Positions 10,719 to 19,258 of a stretch of 64,000 nt of DNA are shown here, one piece after another. The first letter of the stretch is position 1, and the number at the start of each line of letters is the position of its first letter. Origin of the DNA: Zongyangia hominis (GTDB lineage: Bacteria; Bacillota; Clostridia; Oscillospirales; Ruminococcaceae). The notes under the pieces were generated by a model. That model did no database searches. It saw nothing but the letters and a program-made list of their open reading frames with translations, and was not told the DNA's origin. The position numbers and the translations under genes were made by a program. The stretch lies in contig NZ_JACRTC010000001.1 of assembly GCF_014385095.1 (NCBI RefSeq), forward strand, positions 434,001-498,000. Direction: 5' to 3'.

Positions 10719-12074
10719 ATGATACATCAGTATTACTTAAACGGCTATTACATTGTGCTCGATGTCCACAGCGGCGCGGTCCATGTGGTGGACGAGCTGT
10801 TTTATCGTATGTTGGAATTCTTGGAGCCTCCTTTGTCTAAGGAGTGCCCGGAATCCCTGTTTCCAGCCCTTCAGGACGCTTCCCGGGAGGAAATCGAAGA
10901 AACCTATGCCGAAATCTACGAGCTCTATCAGGCCGGCCAACTCTTCTCTGAGGACGACTATGAGCAGTTTCGGGATATGATGGTGTCCTCTCCCGTCAAG
11001 GCCATGTGCCTGCACATTGCCCACGACTGCAACCTGCGGTGCCAGTACTGCTTTGCTTCCACCGGCGACTTCGGCGCCGGACGGACGCTGATGCCGCTGG
11101 AGGTGGGGAAGAAGGCCATCGATTTTCTCATTGCAAACTCCGGCACAAGGCACAACCTGGAGCTTGACTTCTTTGGCGGAGAACCGCTGATGAACTTTGA
11201 CGTGGTCAAAGAGGTGGTCAAATACGGACGCAGTCTGGAAAAAGAACACAACAAGCGCTTTCGTTTTACCATCACCACCAACGGCATGCTGCTCGACGAT
11301 GACAAAATTGACTTTATCAATCGGGAAATGAGCAATGTGGTCCTCTCCATCGACGGGAGAAAAGAGGTAAACGACCGCATCCGTACCCGGGTGGACGGTA
11401 GCGGCTGTTACGACGCCATCCTGCCCAAATTCAAGCGTCTGGTGGAGAAGCGGGGCCATGACCAGTATTATGTCCGCGGCACCTTCACCAAATATAATCT
11501 GGACTTTGCCGAGGATGTGCTCCACTTCTATGAGCAGGGCTTCGACCAGATTTCCATCGAGCCGGTGGTCACCGACGCCGCCAATCCCTACGCCATTACG
11601 GAGGCGGACCTGCCCCAGGTCTTCCAGGAGTATGAGCGTTTGGCAAAGATCATTATCGACCACAAAAAAAATGGCAAGAGCTTTAACTTCTTCCACTTCA
11701 TGATCGACTTGGACCAGGGACCTTGCGCCATTAAGAGGCTGCGGGGCTGCGGCTGCGGCAACGAGTATGTGGCGGTGACCCCCGACGGCGATATCTACCC
11801 CTGCCATCAGTTTGTGGGCATGGAGGAGTGGAAAATGGGCACCGTGGACACCGGTATCGAGGACACGGCGCGCAAGGAAAACTTTGCCAAGGCGAACATC
11901 TACGGCAAAGAAGAATGCAGAAACTGCTGGGCCAAATTCTATTGCAGTGGCGGTTGCAACGCCAACAACTTCCAGTATGCGGGCGATGTGTTAAAGCCCT
12001 ATCATCTGGCCTGTGAAATGGAAAAGAAGCGCTTGGAATGCGCCATCATGATCAAAGCCGCGCTGGCGGAATAA
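10719..12074 (+). CDS. scfB: SCIFF maturase, radical SAM/SPASM thioether synthase
   Basis: A 451-residue radical S-adenosylmethionine enzyme that installs thioether crosslinks in the SCIFF peptide. It has an N-terminal precursor-binding region, the CxxxCxxC cluster motif at C104, C108 and C111 (CNLRCQYC), and a C-terminal SPASM region with many cysteines (GCGCGNEY, YPCHQF, CRNCWAKFYCSGGC) for auxiliary iron-sulfur clusters. The ATG at 10719 follows GTGAGGGA; an in-frame GTG at 10707 is less likely because it lies within that ribosome-binding site. It is adjacent to scfA, as in other Clostridia. Confidence 0.96.
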   Translation: MIHQYYLNGYYIVLDVHSGAVHVVDELFYRMLEFLEPPLSKECPESLFPALQDASREEIEETYAEIYELYQAGQLFSEDDYEQFRDMMVSSPVKAMCLHIAHDCNLRCQYCFASTGDFGAGRTLMPLEVGKKAIDFLIANSGTRHNLELDFFGGEPLMNFDVVKEVVKYGRSLEKEHNKRFRFTITTNGMLLDDDKIDFINREMSNVVLSIDGRKEVNDRIRTRVDGSGCYDAILPKFKRLVEKRGHDQYYVRGTFTKYNLDFAEDVLHFYEQGFDQISIEPVVTDAANPYAITEADLPQVFQEYERLAKIIIDHKKNGKSFNFFHFMIDLDQGPCAIKRLRGCGCGNEYVAVTPDGDIYPCHQFVGMEEWKMGTVDTGIEDTARKENFAKANIYGKEECRNCWAKFYCSGGCNANNFQYAGDVLKPYHLACEMEKKRLECAIMIKAALAE

Positions 12075-12125
12075 AGTAACCAAACGCAGGAAAACGGGAG
12101 GGCCCACCAAGAGAAAGGTCGTACA

Positions 12126-12932
12126 ATGAAACAGTTACATATCGGTTTTATCGGCGGCGGCAATATGGCCACCGCCATCATCCAGGGCATTGTGCTAAAA
12201 AAAATAGTTCCCAATGAAAATATCCACGTCTTCGACGTTTCCAAGGAGCGTTGTGATTACTTTAAAGCCCAGGGCCTCACCATCGAGGGGAGCGCCGTGG
12301 AGCTGGCGGAGAACTGCGACGACATCTTCCTGGCCGTCAAGCCCCAGATCATCGAAGGGGTGCTCCAAGAGCTTCACGGCCATGTCGACGAGCATCACGT
12401 GGTCGTTTCCATCGCCGCAGGCATCAGCGACACCTACATCAAAAAGATGCTGGGATTTGACTGCAAGGTGGTGCTGGTCATGCCCAACACCCCGCTGCTC
12501 ATCGGCTACGGCGCGTCGGCGCTGGCCAAGATCGACCCGGTCACCGACGAGGAGTTTACTCTCATCAAAAATATCTTTGCCTCCGTGGGCGCCGCCGCTG
12601 TCATCGACAAGGAGAAGATGAACGAGATTATCCCCGTCAACGGCAGCAGCCCGGCCTTTATCTACCTGCTGGGTAAAATTGTCTCCGATTACGCCGAAAC
12701 GCTGGGCATCGACAGGGAGACGGCCAATACCTTGTTCTGTAACACCCTCATCGGCTCCGCCCACATGATGTTGGAGACAGGGAAGAGCCACGACGAACTC
12801 ATCCGCATGGTCTGTTCGCCCGGCGGCACCACCTTAAAGCTGATGGACACCTTGGAGAAAAAGGACTGGAAAGGAACGCTGGAGGAAGCGATGCGCCACT
12901 GTATCGACCGGGCGTATGAGCTGGGGCGCTGA
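12126..12932 (+). CDS. proC: Pyrroline-5-carboxylate reductase
   Basis: Catalyses the last step of proline synthesis, NAD(P)H-dependent reduction of pyrroline-5-carboxylate. The 268 residues are standard for the family. The N-terminal Rossmann motif GFIGGGNMATAI is clear, VMPNTP lies mid-protein, and the C-terminal dimerisation region contains NGSSPAF and CSPGGTT. It starts 51 bp after scfB on the same strand. proB and proA are not in the window. Confidence 0.96.
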   Translation: MKQLHIGFIGGGNMATAIIQGIVLKKIVPNENIHVFDVSKERCDYFKAQGLTIEGSAVELAENCDDIFLAVKPQIIEGVLQELHGHVDEHHVVVSIAAGISDTYIKKMLGFDCKVVLVMPNTPLLIGYGASALAKIDPVTDEEFTLIKNIFASVGAAAVIDKEKMNEIIPVNGSSPAFIYLLGKIVSDYAETLGIDRETANTLFCNTLIGSAHMMLETGKSHDELIRMVCSPGGTTLKLMDTLEKKDWKGTLEEAMRHCIDRAYELGR

Positions 12933-13081
12933 CAATTTAAGAGCGCCTAGCCCTTTGAAGAGGCGAGAGTTGGCCATGGAATGATCCGCATGGCACCAGC
13001 ACTTCGTTAGCATAGTTGTCCCACTTTTCGCATAGGATGAAATAACCGGCAAAGAGTTTTCATGCGAAGGATGGGATCAAA

Positions 13082-13756
13082 ATGGATCGATCAATTGTCA
13101 CCCGGCGGATGCACAGTGTCCCGCCGCCAGCGGCCGCCGCTCCCAAGAAAAGTTTTGCGCAGACCTACGTGGTCCCCAATTTGTTCACCCTGCTTTTTGC
13201 AGTGGTCCTCATATTGGGCGTTGTCACCGGCAGCCTGCTCACCAAGTCCATCGACCTTGGCACCCTGTCCGACCTGGGGCTTGTCACGTTGGAGTTTATC
13301 AAGGTGAAGGTGGCACAGAGCTTTTGGCAAAACTTTGTTTTTTCCTTCACTTCCGGCTTTATTTACTTATTTGTACTTTTCCTGATGGGCTTTACCGCCA
13401 TTTCCCAGCCGCTGATGTTGGGGGTGGTGTTCTTTAAAGGGCTGGGTCTGGGACTCTCCATGGGCTACGCTTACAGCACCATGGGGCAAAGCGGAATCCT
13501 GGCCTCCATGGTGTTTTTATTGCCCAACGCTTTGTTTATTTCTTTTGCCATTCTATGGGCGGCCAAAGAGTCCTTTAAATTGTCGGTTTTATTCTTTTGC
13601 CAACTCCTACCGAACCAATCAGAGTCGAGACTCGGAAAAATGGCAAAGAAATTGTGTGTAAAGTATATAAGCATTACAGCTTTTTATCTGGCAGGATGCG
13701 CACTGGAAGCGGGAATTATTTCCTTATTCGGACAGTTTTTTGCAAGTTTTGCTTGA
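13082..13756 (+). CDS. spoIIM: SpoIIM-like stage II sporulation membrane protein
   Basis: A 224-residue polytopic membrane protein of the SpoIIM/DUF95 family. In sporulating bacteria SpoIIM acts with SpoIID and SpoIIP in engulfment of the forespore. There is a cytosolic N-terminus of about 30 residues and about five hydrophobic segments, with the family-like SFWQNFVFSFTSGF and KGLGLGLSMGYAY stretches. The neighbouring xer-type gene on the other strand is a common clostridial neighbour. A terminator follows. The name is tentative, because DUF95 also includes non-sporulation proteins. Confidence 0.75.
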   Translation: MDRSIVTRRMHSVPPPAAAAPKKSFAQTYVVPNLFTLLFAVVLILGVVTGSLLTKSIDLGTLSDLGLVTLEFIKVKVAQSFWQNFVFSFTSGFIYLFVLFLMGFTAISQPLMLGVVFFKGLGLGLSMGYAYSTMGQSGILASMVFLLPNALFISFAILWAAKESFKLSVLFFCQLLPNQSESRLGKMAKKLCVKYISITAFYLAGCALEAGIISLFGQFFASFA

Positions 13757-13761
13757 GAGTT

Positions 13762-13789
13762 AAAAATAGCCGCAGAAGCGGCTATTTTT
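13762..13789 (+). terminator. Terminator after spoIIM-like gene
   Basis: Twelve-base perfect stem AAAAATAGCCGC / GCGGCTATTTTT with loop AGAA, six bases after the stop codon. Confidence 0.85.
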
Positions 13790-13911
13790 GCGCAAGAAGG
13801 GCGGATCGCAAGGCGCGGATGCCCTGCGCAATGTCTTTTATAGTGCATGGAGGTTAAGGCGCATGACACAGATGTCCCGCGCATCGTTATTGTTTGTGGA
13901 GCAATTATAAT

Positions 13912-13941
13912 AAAAAGGGCCGCTTATTTGCGGCTCTTTTT
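13912..13941 (-). terminator. Terminator at the 3' end of the xer-type gene
   Basis: Stem 13912-13923 / 13930-13941 (AAAAAGGGCCGC and GCGGCTCTTTTT, one G-T pair). The TAA stop of the recombinase lies in the six-base loop, so the terminator overlaps the coding end. A/T tracts on both sides would let it work on either strand. Confidence 0.8.
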
Positions 13942-14904
13942 TTGTACATGGGCAAGCGGCGAAGCGTCCGCGGCTTTTTTGAGCTGTTCGTTGGATACAT
14001 GGGTGTAAATTTCGGTGGTGCCGATGTTTACGTGACCCAAAATTTCCTTGAGGGCCCGGATGTCCACATGACCGTGTTGGTACATCAACGTGGCCGCCGT
14101 GTGGCGCAGCTTATGGGCTGAATAGCCCATGCCGTCCAGACCGCATTTTTTGAGGTTTTCGGTGACGATCTGTTCGACGCGGCGCTTATTGATGCGGTTG
14201 CCGTTGCGGGAAATGAAAAGGGCCTGCCGGTCCTTGGGGGATTTACTGAGCCGTACCGGCAGATAGTCGTTGAGGGCGGCGACACAGGCGTCGTTGAGGT
14301 AGATGATCCGTTCCTTGTTGCCCTTGCCGGTGACCTTGATGCTGTCCTCCTTGATGTCACCCAAGTTGATGCCTACAAGTTCCGAAAGGCGCATGCCGCA
14401 ATTTAAAAACAAGGTTAAAATGCAGTAATCCCGCTCCTTGTTGTCACCCTCCACCTGGGAAAGCAGCGTCACGCTTTCTTCCAGGCTCAGATATTTGGGC
14501 AGGCTTTTTTTGCTGTTGGGAACTTCCAACTCTTTAATGGGGTTATTTTCCAGTACATTCACTTTGGTGGTGAGATAATGAAAAAACACCTTGAGGCTGG
14601 AAGATTTCCGGCACCGGGTCCGGGCGTTATTTTGGCGGTCAGCGGATAGGAAATGCATGAATTCATATACATCGGAAAGGGTGACTGAGCGCAGGAGCGC
14701 GGCATCCACGTCGTCAATGTTAATCTCTTCCAGCGGTGTATTTTGGGGGACCAGATTCCGGTACCGCTTGAGAAAGCGGAAAAATAAGCGAAGGTCTACA
14801 TAGTAGCCACTGATGGTGTTGGGAGAGCGACCCTTGATCGTCTCCATATAAAAGAGGAAGCTGCGTAGCAGCTCCGGGCAATCGTCATAAATTGAAGCGC
14901 TCAT
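13924..14904 (-). CDS. xerD: XerD-type tyrosine recombinase
   Basis: A 326-residue site-specific recombinase of the Xer/integrase family, which resolves chromosome dimers at dif sites or acts as an integrase. An N-terminal SAM-like DNA-binding domain (about 1-110) is followed by a catalytic domain with Arg in CGMRLSELVG, the HKLRH box, the LGH box and the nucleophile Tyr in TTEIYTHV. The start follows GGGAGTG. The lack of phage genes nearby and the position next to spoIIM point to a housekeeping enzyme. XerC and XerD cannot be separated with certainty from sequence alone. Confidence 0.88.
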   Translation of the reverse strand: MSASIYDDCPELLRSFLFYMETIKGRSPNTISGYYVDLRLFFRFLKRYRNLVPQNTPLEEINIDDVDAALLRSVTLSDVYEFMHFLSADRQNNARTRCRKSSSLKVFFHYLTTKVNVLENNPIKELEVPNSKKSLPKYLSLEESVTLLSQVEGDNKERDYCILTLFLNCGMRLSELVGINLGDIKEDSIKVTGKGNKERIIYLNDACVAALNDYLPVRLSKSPKDRQALFISRNGNRINKRRVEQIVTENLKKCGLDGMGYSAHKLRHTAATLMYQHGHVDIRALKEILGHVNIGTTEIYTHVSNEQLKKAADASPLAHVQKKSRK

Positions 14905-15072
14905 CGTTTTTCACTCCCAACAAATACAGTACAGTCAGCGCCATCGGATGCGAAGATGCGTATATAGCGATCGGATATAGCAGATAAAAGGACTCTGGTG
15001 ATTCCAGTTGCCGCTGCCGCCGACTGTGATGAATCCCAGTATATCATATCCAGAAGATTTTGTCTCCCCTTA

Positions 15073-15100
15073 ATTTCGCTAAATTTTTATTTAGCGAAAT
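15073..15100. repeat. Perfect 28-bp palindrome upstream of the xer-type gene
   Basis: Arms ATTTCGCTAAAT (15073-15084) and ATTTAGCGAAAT (15089-15100) flank TTTT. Divided as 11-6-11 it has the layout of a tyrosine-recombinase core site. It is AT-rich and about 170 bp upstream of the recombinase start. Operator, recombination site and weak terminator are all possible. Confidence 0.6.
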
Positions 15101-15160
15101 AGTCTGGATTTTTTAATGAGGGCCCCTCTCACGGAGTCTCCATAGAAAAATGAGAAAAAT

Positions 15161-15188
15161 GCCACGGGAACTCTCTGTGTCCCGTGGC
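15161..15188 (-). terminator. Terminator of the MacB-like permease operon
   Basis: Stem GCCACGGGA / TCCCGTGGC with a ten-base loop. Read on the minus strand it is followed by ATTTTTCTCATTTTTC, and it lies 117 bp past the permease stop. Confidence 0.75.
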
Positions 15189-15304
15189 ACTGAATTTTGT
15201 TTTATATTGTTAGACGTCTTAAGCATTTGCAGTCTGCATGACGTTGACAGATTTTATACTGTCTGTCACTTTACGCATGGACCAGTGGTGCCGTCTTACT
15301 AGAT

Positions 15305-16489
15305 CTATTCGTTACGCAGTGCTTCCACCGGCTTTAAGTTGGCCGCCTTGGATGCCGGATACACGCCGAAGACGACGCCAATGCCCACGGAAAATCCGAT
15401 GCAGGTGAGTATCAGTTCCGGCCGCACCACCAAATCCATCCCCACCAAAAAACACCCCATCATGGCGACACCCAGCCCCACAGCGGTGCCAATAAGGCTG
15501 CCCAGCAGTGAAATTGTCATGGTCTCGATCAAAAATTCGATCATGATGTTGCGGCGGCTGGCGCCGATGGCCTTCTTAATGCCGATTTCCCGGGTGCGCT
15601 CGGTCACTGAGGACATCATGACGGTCATGATGCCAAGGCCCGCCACCACCAGTGAAATGCCCGCGATTACCGACAATACTCCTGTTATGATGGAGAGCAA
15701 ATTGCTCAGCTGTTCCTTTTGCTGGGAAATATTTTCGCTTTTATAGGTGCCGGTGGTGTCCGTCTGTTGGTTGAGCACGGCCACCAGCTCGTCACCGACT
15801 GCGTCGGCATCGTAGTCCTCCTGGACTTTGATGGCAATGCGGTCGAAGCTTGCCTTCCCTGTCAATCGGCTGAGGCTGGAGTAAGGAACATATAAAAAAG
15901 ACGGGATGTAATTGCCCACCATCCCCTGGAGAATATTGCCGCCGGAGGACACCACGCCCACCACTTCAAAGGACTCCCAGCTCCCGCCGATGTTGAGTTT
16001 GACCTTCTTCCCCACAATATTGCTGCGATGATAAGAAGCTTGCGCCACCGATTCGTCCACCACACAGACGTTGGCGGAGGTGGCGATATCAAAGCGGTTG
16101 ATGAGCCGGCCGTGGATGGGCGTCAAAGAGATCACCTGCTTGGCGCCGGCGTCGATGCCCCAGATGAGGGATTGGGTGGGCTCCGGGCCGATTTGGATAC
16201 TAGAATATTGCATGACGATGGGAACGGCGCTGCTCACCCCTTCGTAGGACTTAATTTCCTGGAGTTGGGCGTCGCCGAGCTTGGCGGTGTCCTTATTTTC
16301 CGGAAGAATGGAGACGCCGTCGATGCCAAGGCCGCTGAGCTCCGTTTCGATGGCGTCCTTCCCCACATTGCCGATGGTGGAAATGAGGACGAAGGACGCG
16401 ACGCTGATACAGATGGCCAGGATAGTCAGAAAGCTGCGGAATTTCTTCCGGCTCAAGTTCTTCACACTGGCAATCATTAAATCGAACAT
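15305..16489 (-). CDS. MacB/FtsX-type ABC transporter permease
   Basis: A 394-residue permease. One N-terminal membrane segment (about 20-42) leads into a large extracytoplasmic MacB-core domain (about 45-270), then three C-terminal membrane segments (FtsX domain) including the typical VTERTREIGIKKAIGA motif. Proteins of this class use ATP hydrolysed by a partner subunit to drive extrusion of peptides, lipids or drugs across the envelope. The adaptor gene lies 11 bp upstream in the same operon, but no ATPase gene is nearby, so the ATPase must be encoded elsewhere. The substrate is unknown. Confidence 0.88.
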   Translation of the reverse strand: MFDLMIASVKNLSRKKFRSFLTILAICISVASFVLISTIGNVGKDAIETELSGLGIDGVSILPENKDTAKLGDAQLQEIKSYEGVSSAVPIVMQYSSIQIGPEPTQSLIWGIDAGAKQVISLTPIHGRLINRFDIATSANVCVVDESVAQASYHRSNIVGKKVKLNIGGSWESFEVVGVVSSGGNILQGMVGNYIPSFLYVPYSSLSRLTGKASFDRIAIKVQEDYDADAVGDELVAVLNQQTDTTGTYKSENISQQKEQLSNLLSIITGVLSVIAGISLVVAGLGIMTVMMSSVTERTREIGIKKAIGASRRNIMIEFLIETMTISLLGSLIGTAVGLGVAMMGCFLVGMDLVVRPELILTCIGFSVGIGVVFGVYPASKAANLKPVEALRNE

Positions 16490-16500
16490 TCGTTTTCCCC

Positions 16501-17550
16501 CTATATAATCCGGACATATTGCCCGCTTTTCCGAATGCCGGAGCAGTCCTTGATCACCACATCGCCAAGTCCCAGCCCTGCCGTCACCTCTAGACCGGAT
16601 TGCATTTCCTCCCCTGTCTCTATATACCGCTTATAAGCCCTGCCCCGCTCATAGAGGTAGACATACTCCTTGTTGTCCTCGTCCTGTCCCACGGCCTCGT
16701 AGGGCACGGTGAGCACATGCTCCCGCACATCGGTCACGATTTGTGCCTTGGCGGTAAAACCGGACATGAGGGAATCGTCGGGATTGTCGATCTCGATGAG
16801 TACTTCCACCGTGGATTCGGTGGCGAGGCTGCTGTTTGCAGACTTTTTGGCGGTGGGGAAAATCCGGGTCACCGTCCCCGTATAGCGCCGCCCGTCAAAT
16901 CCGGATCCGGTGATGACGGCCCGGTCCCCGTGTTTGACCAGCTGGATTTGCGATTCGCTCACCGTGGCGCGTACGGCGAGCTTGGTATTATCCACCACCG
17001 ATATAGCGGCCTGCCCCGCCTCGGTGGGAGCGCCCTCCTTAAGATTTAAGTCCCCCACGACCCCCGACATGGGCGCCGTCAGCTGGCTGGGGACCTCCAG
17101 AGCGGCGCTCAGGTCCTCCCCGCTACCCTGGAAGCTGGAAAACGCCTGCGCGAGCTCCTCTTCGCTCAGCCCGCTCAGTACCCCGAAGACACTGAGCGTG
17201 TCGGAGAGCTCGTCGGGAATGTCGATTTTACCAGTCAGTCCGCTCAAGGGATTTTGCGCCATGACAGCCTTGGATTTGGTGACGTCCACATCGGCGATGA
17301 CCTGTCCCTTATTCACATAATCCCCCACCTGCACATAGACCTTCTCCGCCACCACGGCGGTATCCAAATAGAGCTGGGCGTCCTCCAAGCTCTCGATGGC
17401 GCCGGTCGCCGTCACCTGCTCCACATATTTGCTCTCGGTGATCACCGTCGCCTGGGCGGTGTCCACCGACGCCGAAATGATGGTGGGAATACACAGGGAA
17501 CCTGGAATCAACGCTAGCACCAAAATAAGTACCACAATTTTTATTCTCAT
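16501..17550 (-). CDS. HlyD/MacA-family efflux adaptor protein
   Basis: A 349-residue membrane-anchored adaptor with an N-terminal hydrophobic segment (about 5-28). A split biotinyl-lipoyl-like domain follows (VYVQVGDYVNKGQVIADV, and LTAPMSGVVGDLNLKEG), then a beta-barrel domain and a C-terminal membrane-proximal domain. The helical hairpin between the lipoyl halves is short. The ATG at 17550 is chosen for its GGAGGTCAAG leader. It pairs with the permease downstream as a MacAB-like exporter lacking its own ATPase gene. Confidence 0.87.
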   Translation of the reverse strand: MRIKIVVLILVLALIPGSLCIPTIISASVDTAQATVITESKYVEQVTATGAIESLEDAQLYLDTAVVAEKVYVQVGDYVNKGQVIADVDVTKSKAVMAQNPLSGLTGKIDIPDELSDTLSVFGVLSGLSEEELAQAFSSFQGSGEDLSAALEVPSQLTAPMSGVVGDLNLKEGAPTEAGQAAISVVDNTKLAVRATVSESQIQLVKHGDRAVITGSGFDGRRYTGTVTRIFPTAKKSANSSLATESTVEVLIEIDNPDDSLMSGFTAKAQIVTDVREHVLTVPYEAVGQDEDNKEYVYLYERGRAYKRYIETGEEMQSGLEVTAGLGLGDVVIKDCSGIRKSGQYVRII

Positions 17551-17709
17551 CTTGACCTCCACCTTGCTCCGTATCGTCTCTTTTACCTATTTTCTCTCAA
17601 ACAAGTCCATTTATGACCTGCCGCATGTCCTTCCAGAATATTTTGATTGGTTTGCAGCAAAATATTTGTAGTCAAATTTGCCTTTTTTCAGCCAAAGGAG
17701 AGGATTGCC

Positions 17710-17889
17710 ATGAATTTAATTGCCTGTGACAAACCTTGTCTGCATCAGAAAGATGGATATTGCAGCTTGGAAAAGGTCACCTTCGTCACTTCGTCCAAAG
17801 AAAAAGGCTGTCTTCACTACGTTGACAGTAGTGAAAGACAGCCAGAATCAGTCAAAGAGATACCGGAATCTAACGGGAAAGCGCTTTAA
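17710..17889 (+). CDS. Small conserved cysteine protein of clostridial type
   Basis: A 59-residue hypothetical protein starting at an ATG with AAAGGAGAGG just upstream. The N-terminal half has the pattern C7-x3-C11-x6-C18 (IACDKPCLHQKDGYC) plus a later Cys-Leu-His, which would suit binding of a metal ion. Similar tiny proteins are common in Clostridia, but I know of no proven function. The last 20 bases overlap the convergent radA end, and the radA terminator hairpin lies inside this reading frame, so the C-terminal third may be constrained more by the hairpin than by the protein. Confidence 0.6.
   Translation: MNLIACDKPCLHQKDGYCSLEKVTFVTSSKEKGCLHYVDSSERQPESVKEIPESNGKAL
17806..17843 (-). terminator. 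radA terminator embedded in the opposite-strand small gene
   Basis: Stem GGCTGTC-TTCACTAC (17806-17820) with GTAGTGAA-A-GACAGCC (17828-17843), one bulged A. On the minus strand it ends in TTTTTCTTTGG, which fits termination of radA, whose stop is 27 bp upstream. Confidence 0.75.
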
Positions 17890-19258
17890 AAGCCTCTCCG
17901 ATATAGGAGACGCCGATGATGTCCATCGGGTATTTTTCCGGATTTTTGATGGAGCGCAGAGAGCGCTTGGGAATGATGCATTTGGTCAGTCCCAGACGGG
18001 AAGCTTCGGTGAGGCGCTGTTCAATGCTGGTGACGGCCCGGATTTCCCCGGCCAACCCCACCTCGCCGAAGGCGGCCACCGACTGGTCGATGACCTTGTC
18101 GGTTACAGAGGACATGAGCGCCAACGCAACCGCCAGGTCCGCCGCCGGTTCGTCTAAGCGCAGGCCCCCCACTACATTGAGATAGACGTCCAATGTTCCA
18201 AAGAAGAAGCCGGCCCGTTTTTCCAATACAGCGATGAGCAGCGACGTGCGGTTGTAGTCAAAACCGGTGGCCGTGCGCCGGGGCGCCGCAAAGCCGGACT
18301 TACTCACCAGCGCCTGAATCTCCGCCAAAATGGGACGGGAACCCTCCATGACACAGGCCACGCAGGTGCCCGAGACGTTCTGCGGCCGATCGGATAGGAG
18401 CATCTGGGAAGGATTTTCCACCTCGATGAGCCCGGTGTCGTGCATCTCGAAGACGCCGATCTCGTTGGTGGAACCGTACCGGTTCTTGACCGCCCGCAGG
18501 ATGCGGTAGGAGAGGTTGCGCTCCCCTTCAAAATAGAGGACCGCGTCCACCATGTGTTCCAAGACCTTGGGCCCGGCAATGGCGCCGTCCTTGTTAACAT
18601 GGCCCACGATAAAGATGGAGATGCCCTGCTCCTTGGCCACCCGCATGAGCAGCTGGGTGGATTCCCGCACTTGGGAGACGCTGCCGCTGGAGGACGGGAT
18701 GGAGTCCACATGCATGGTTTGGATGGAGTCGACGATTACGATGTCGGGACATTGACGCAGAATGGTGTCCACGATGGTTTGGGCGTCGGTGATGGTCGCT
18801 ACATAGAGGTTTTGACTCTCCACCTGCAGGCGCAGGGCGCGTACTTTGATCTGCTTTTCGCTTTCCTCGCCGGTGATGTAGAGTACCTTCTGTTCCCGGC
18901 CCAGGTATTCGCAGATCTGTAAGAGAAGCGTGGACTTGCCGATGCCCGGCTCGCCGCTCAAAAGAACTAAGGAACCCTTGACGATGCCACCGCCCAGCAC
19001 CCGGTCGAGCTCCCCCAACCCGGTGCTGTATCGGTCCTCGTCGCCAAAGGTGATATTGTGGATATTCTGCGGCTCCACCGCCTTGGCACCGCTGGAAGCG
19101 CCAGTGGACATACCGCTCTTTTTCGGGCCGGTGACCACGTTTTTCACCTGCTCTTCCAGCGTATTCCACTCCCCGCATTCCGGACAGCGTCCGAACCACT
19201 TGGACGTCTCACCGCCGCACTGGGAGCATACATAAATTGTTTTTGACTTGATTGCCAC
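17870..19258 (-). CDS. radA: DNA repair protein RadA
   Basis: RecA-related ATPase that promotes branch migration during recombinational repair. It has 462 residues from the GTG at 19258, a start that gives the family-typical opening (M)AIKSKTIYVC; an ATG at 19270 is possible but has a poorer leader. The zinc finger CSQCG...CPECG comes first, then Walker A GEPGIGKS, Walker B IVIVDS, the RadA motif KNRYGSTNE, and a Lon-protease-like C-terminal domain. Its start overlaps the end of cwlD by 50 bp, so the two are probably co-transcribed. Confidence 0.96.
   Translation of the reverse strand: MAIKSKTIYVCSQCGGETSKWFGRCPECGEWNTLEEQVKNVVTGPKKSGMSTGASSGAKAVEPQNIHNITFGDEDRYSTGLGELDRVLGGGIVKGSLVLLSGEPGIGKSTLLLQICEYLGREQKVLYITGEESEKQIKVRALRLQVESQNLYVATITDAQTIVDTILRQCPDIVIVDSIQTMHVDSIPSSSGSVSQVRESTQLLMRVAKEQGISIFIVGHVNKDGAIAGPKVLEHMVDAVLYFEGERNLSYRILRAVKNRYGSTNEIGVFEMHDTGLIEVENPSQMLLSDRPQNVSGTCVACVMEGSRPILAEIQALVSKSGFAAPRRTATGFDYNRTSLLIAVLEKRAGFFFGTLDVYLNVVGGLRLDEPAADLAVALALMSSVTDKVIDQSVAAFGEVGLAGEIRAVTSIEQRLTEASRLGLTKCIIPKRSLRSIKNPEKYPMDIIGVSYIGEAFKALSR

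Larger units (their letters stand above)
14905..15304. other. 400-bp intergenic region between xer-type gene and MacB-like operon
   Basis: No coding frame or RNA gene is evident. The region holds a perfect 28-bp palindrome at 15073-15100 and a terminator for the minus-strand transporter operon at 15161-15188. The part next to the recombinase start should hold its promoter, but I see no convincing consensus. Confidence 0.6.

Noticed and set aside
13924..14904. Prophage or integrative element integrase
   Set aside because: No phage or transfer genes, no flanking attachment repeats and no tRNA gene are visible; the setting is core chromosome.
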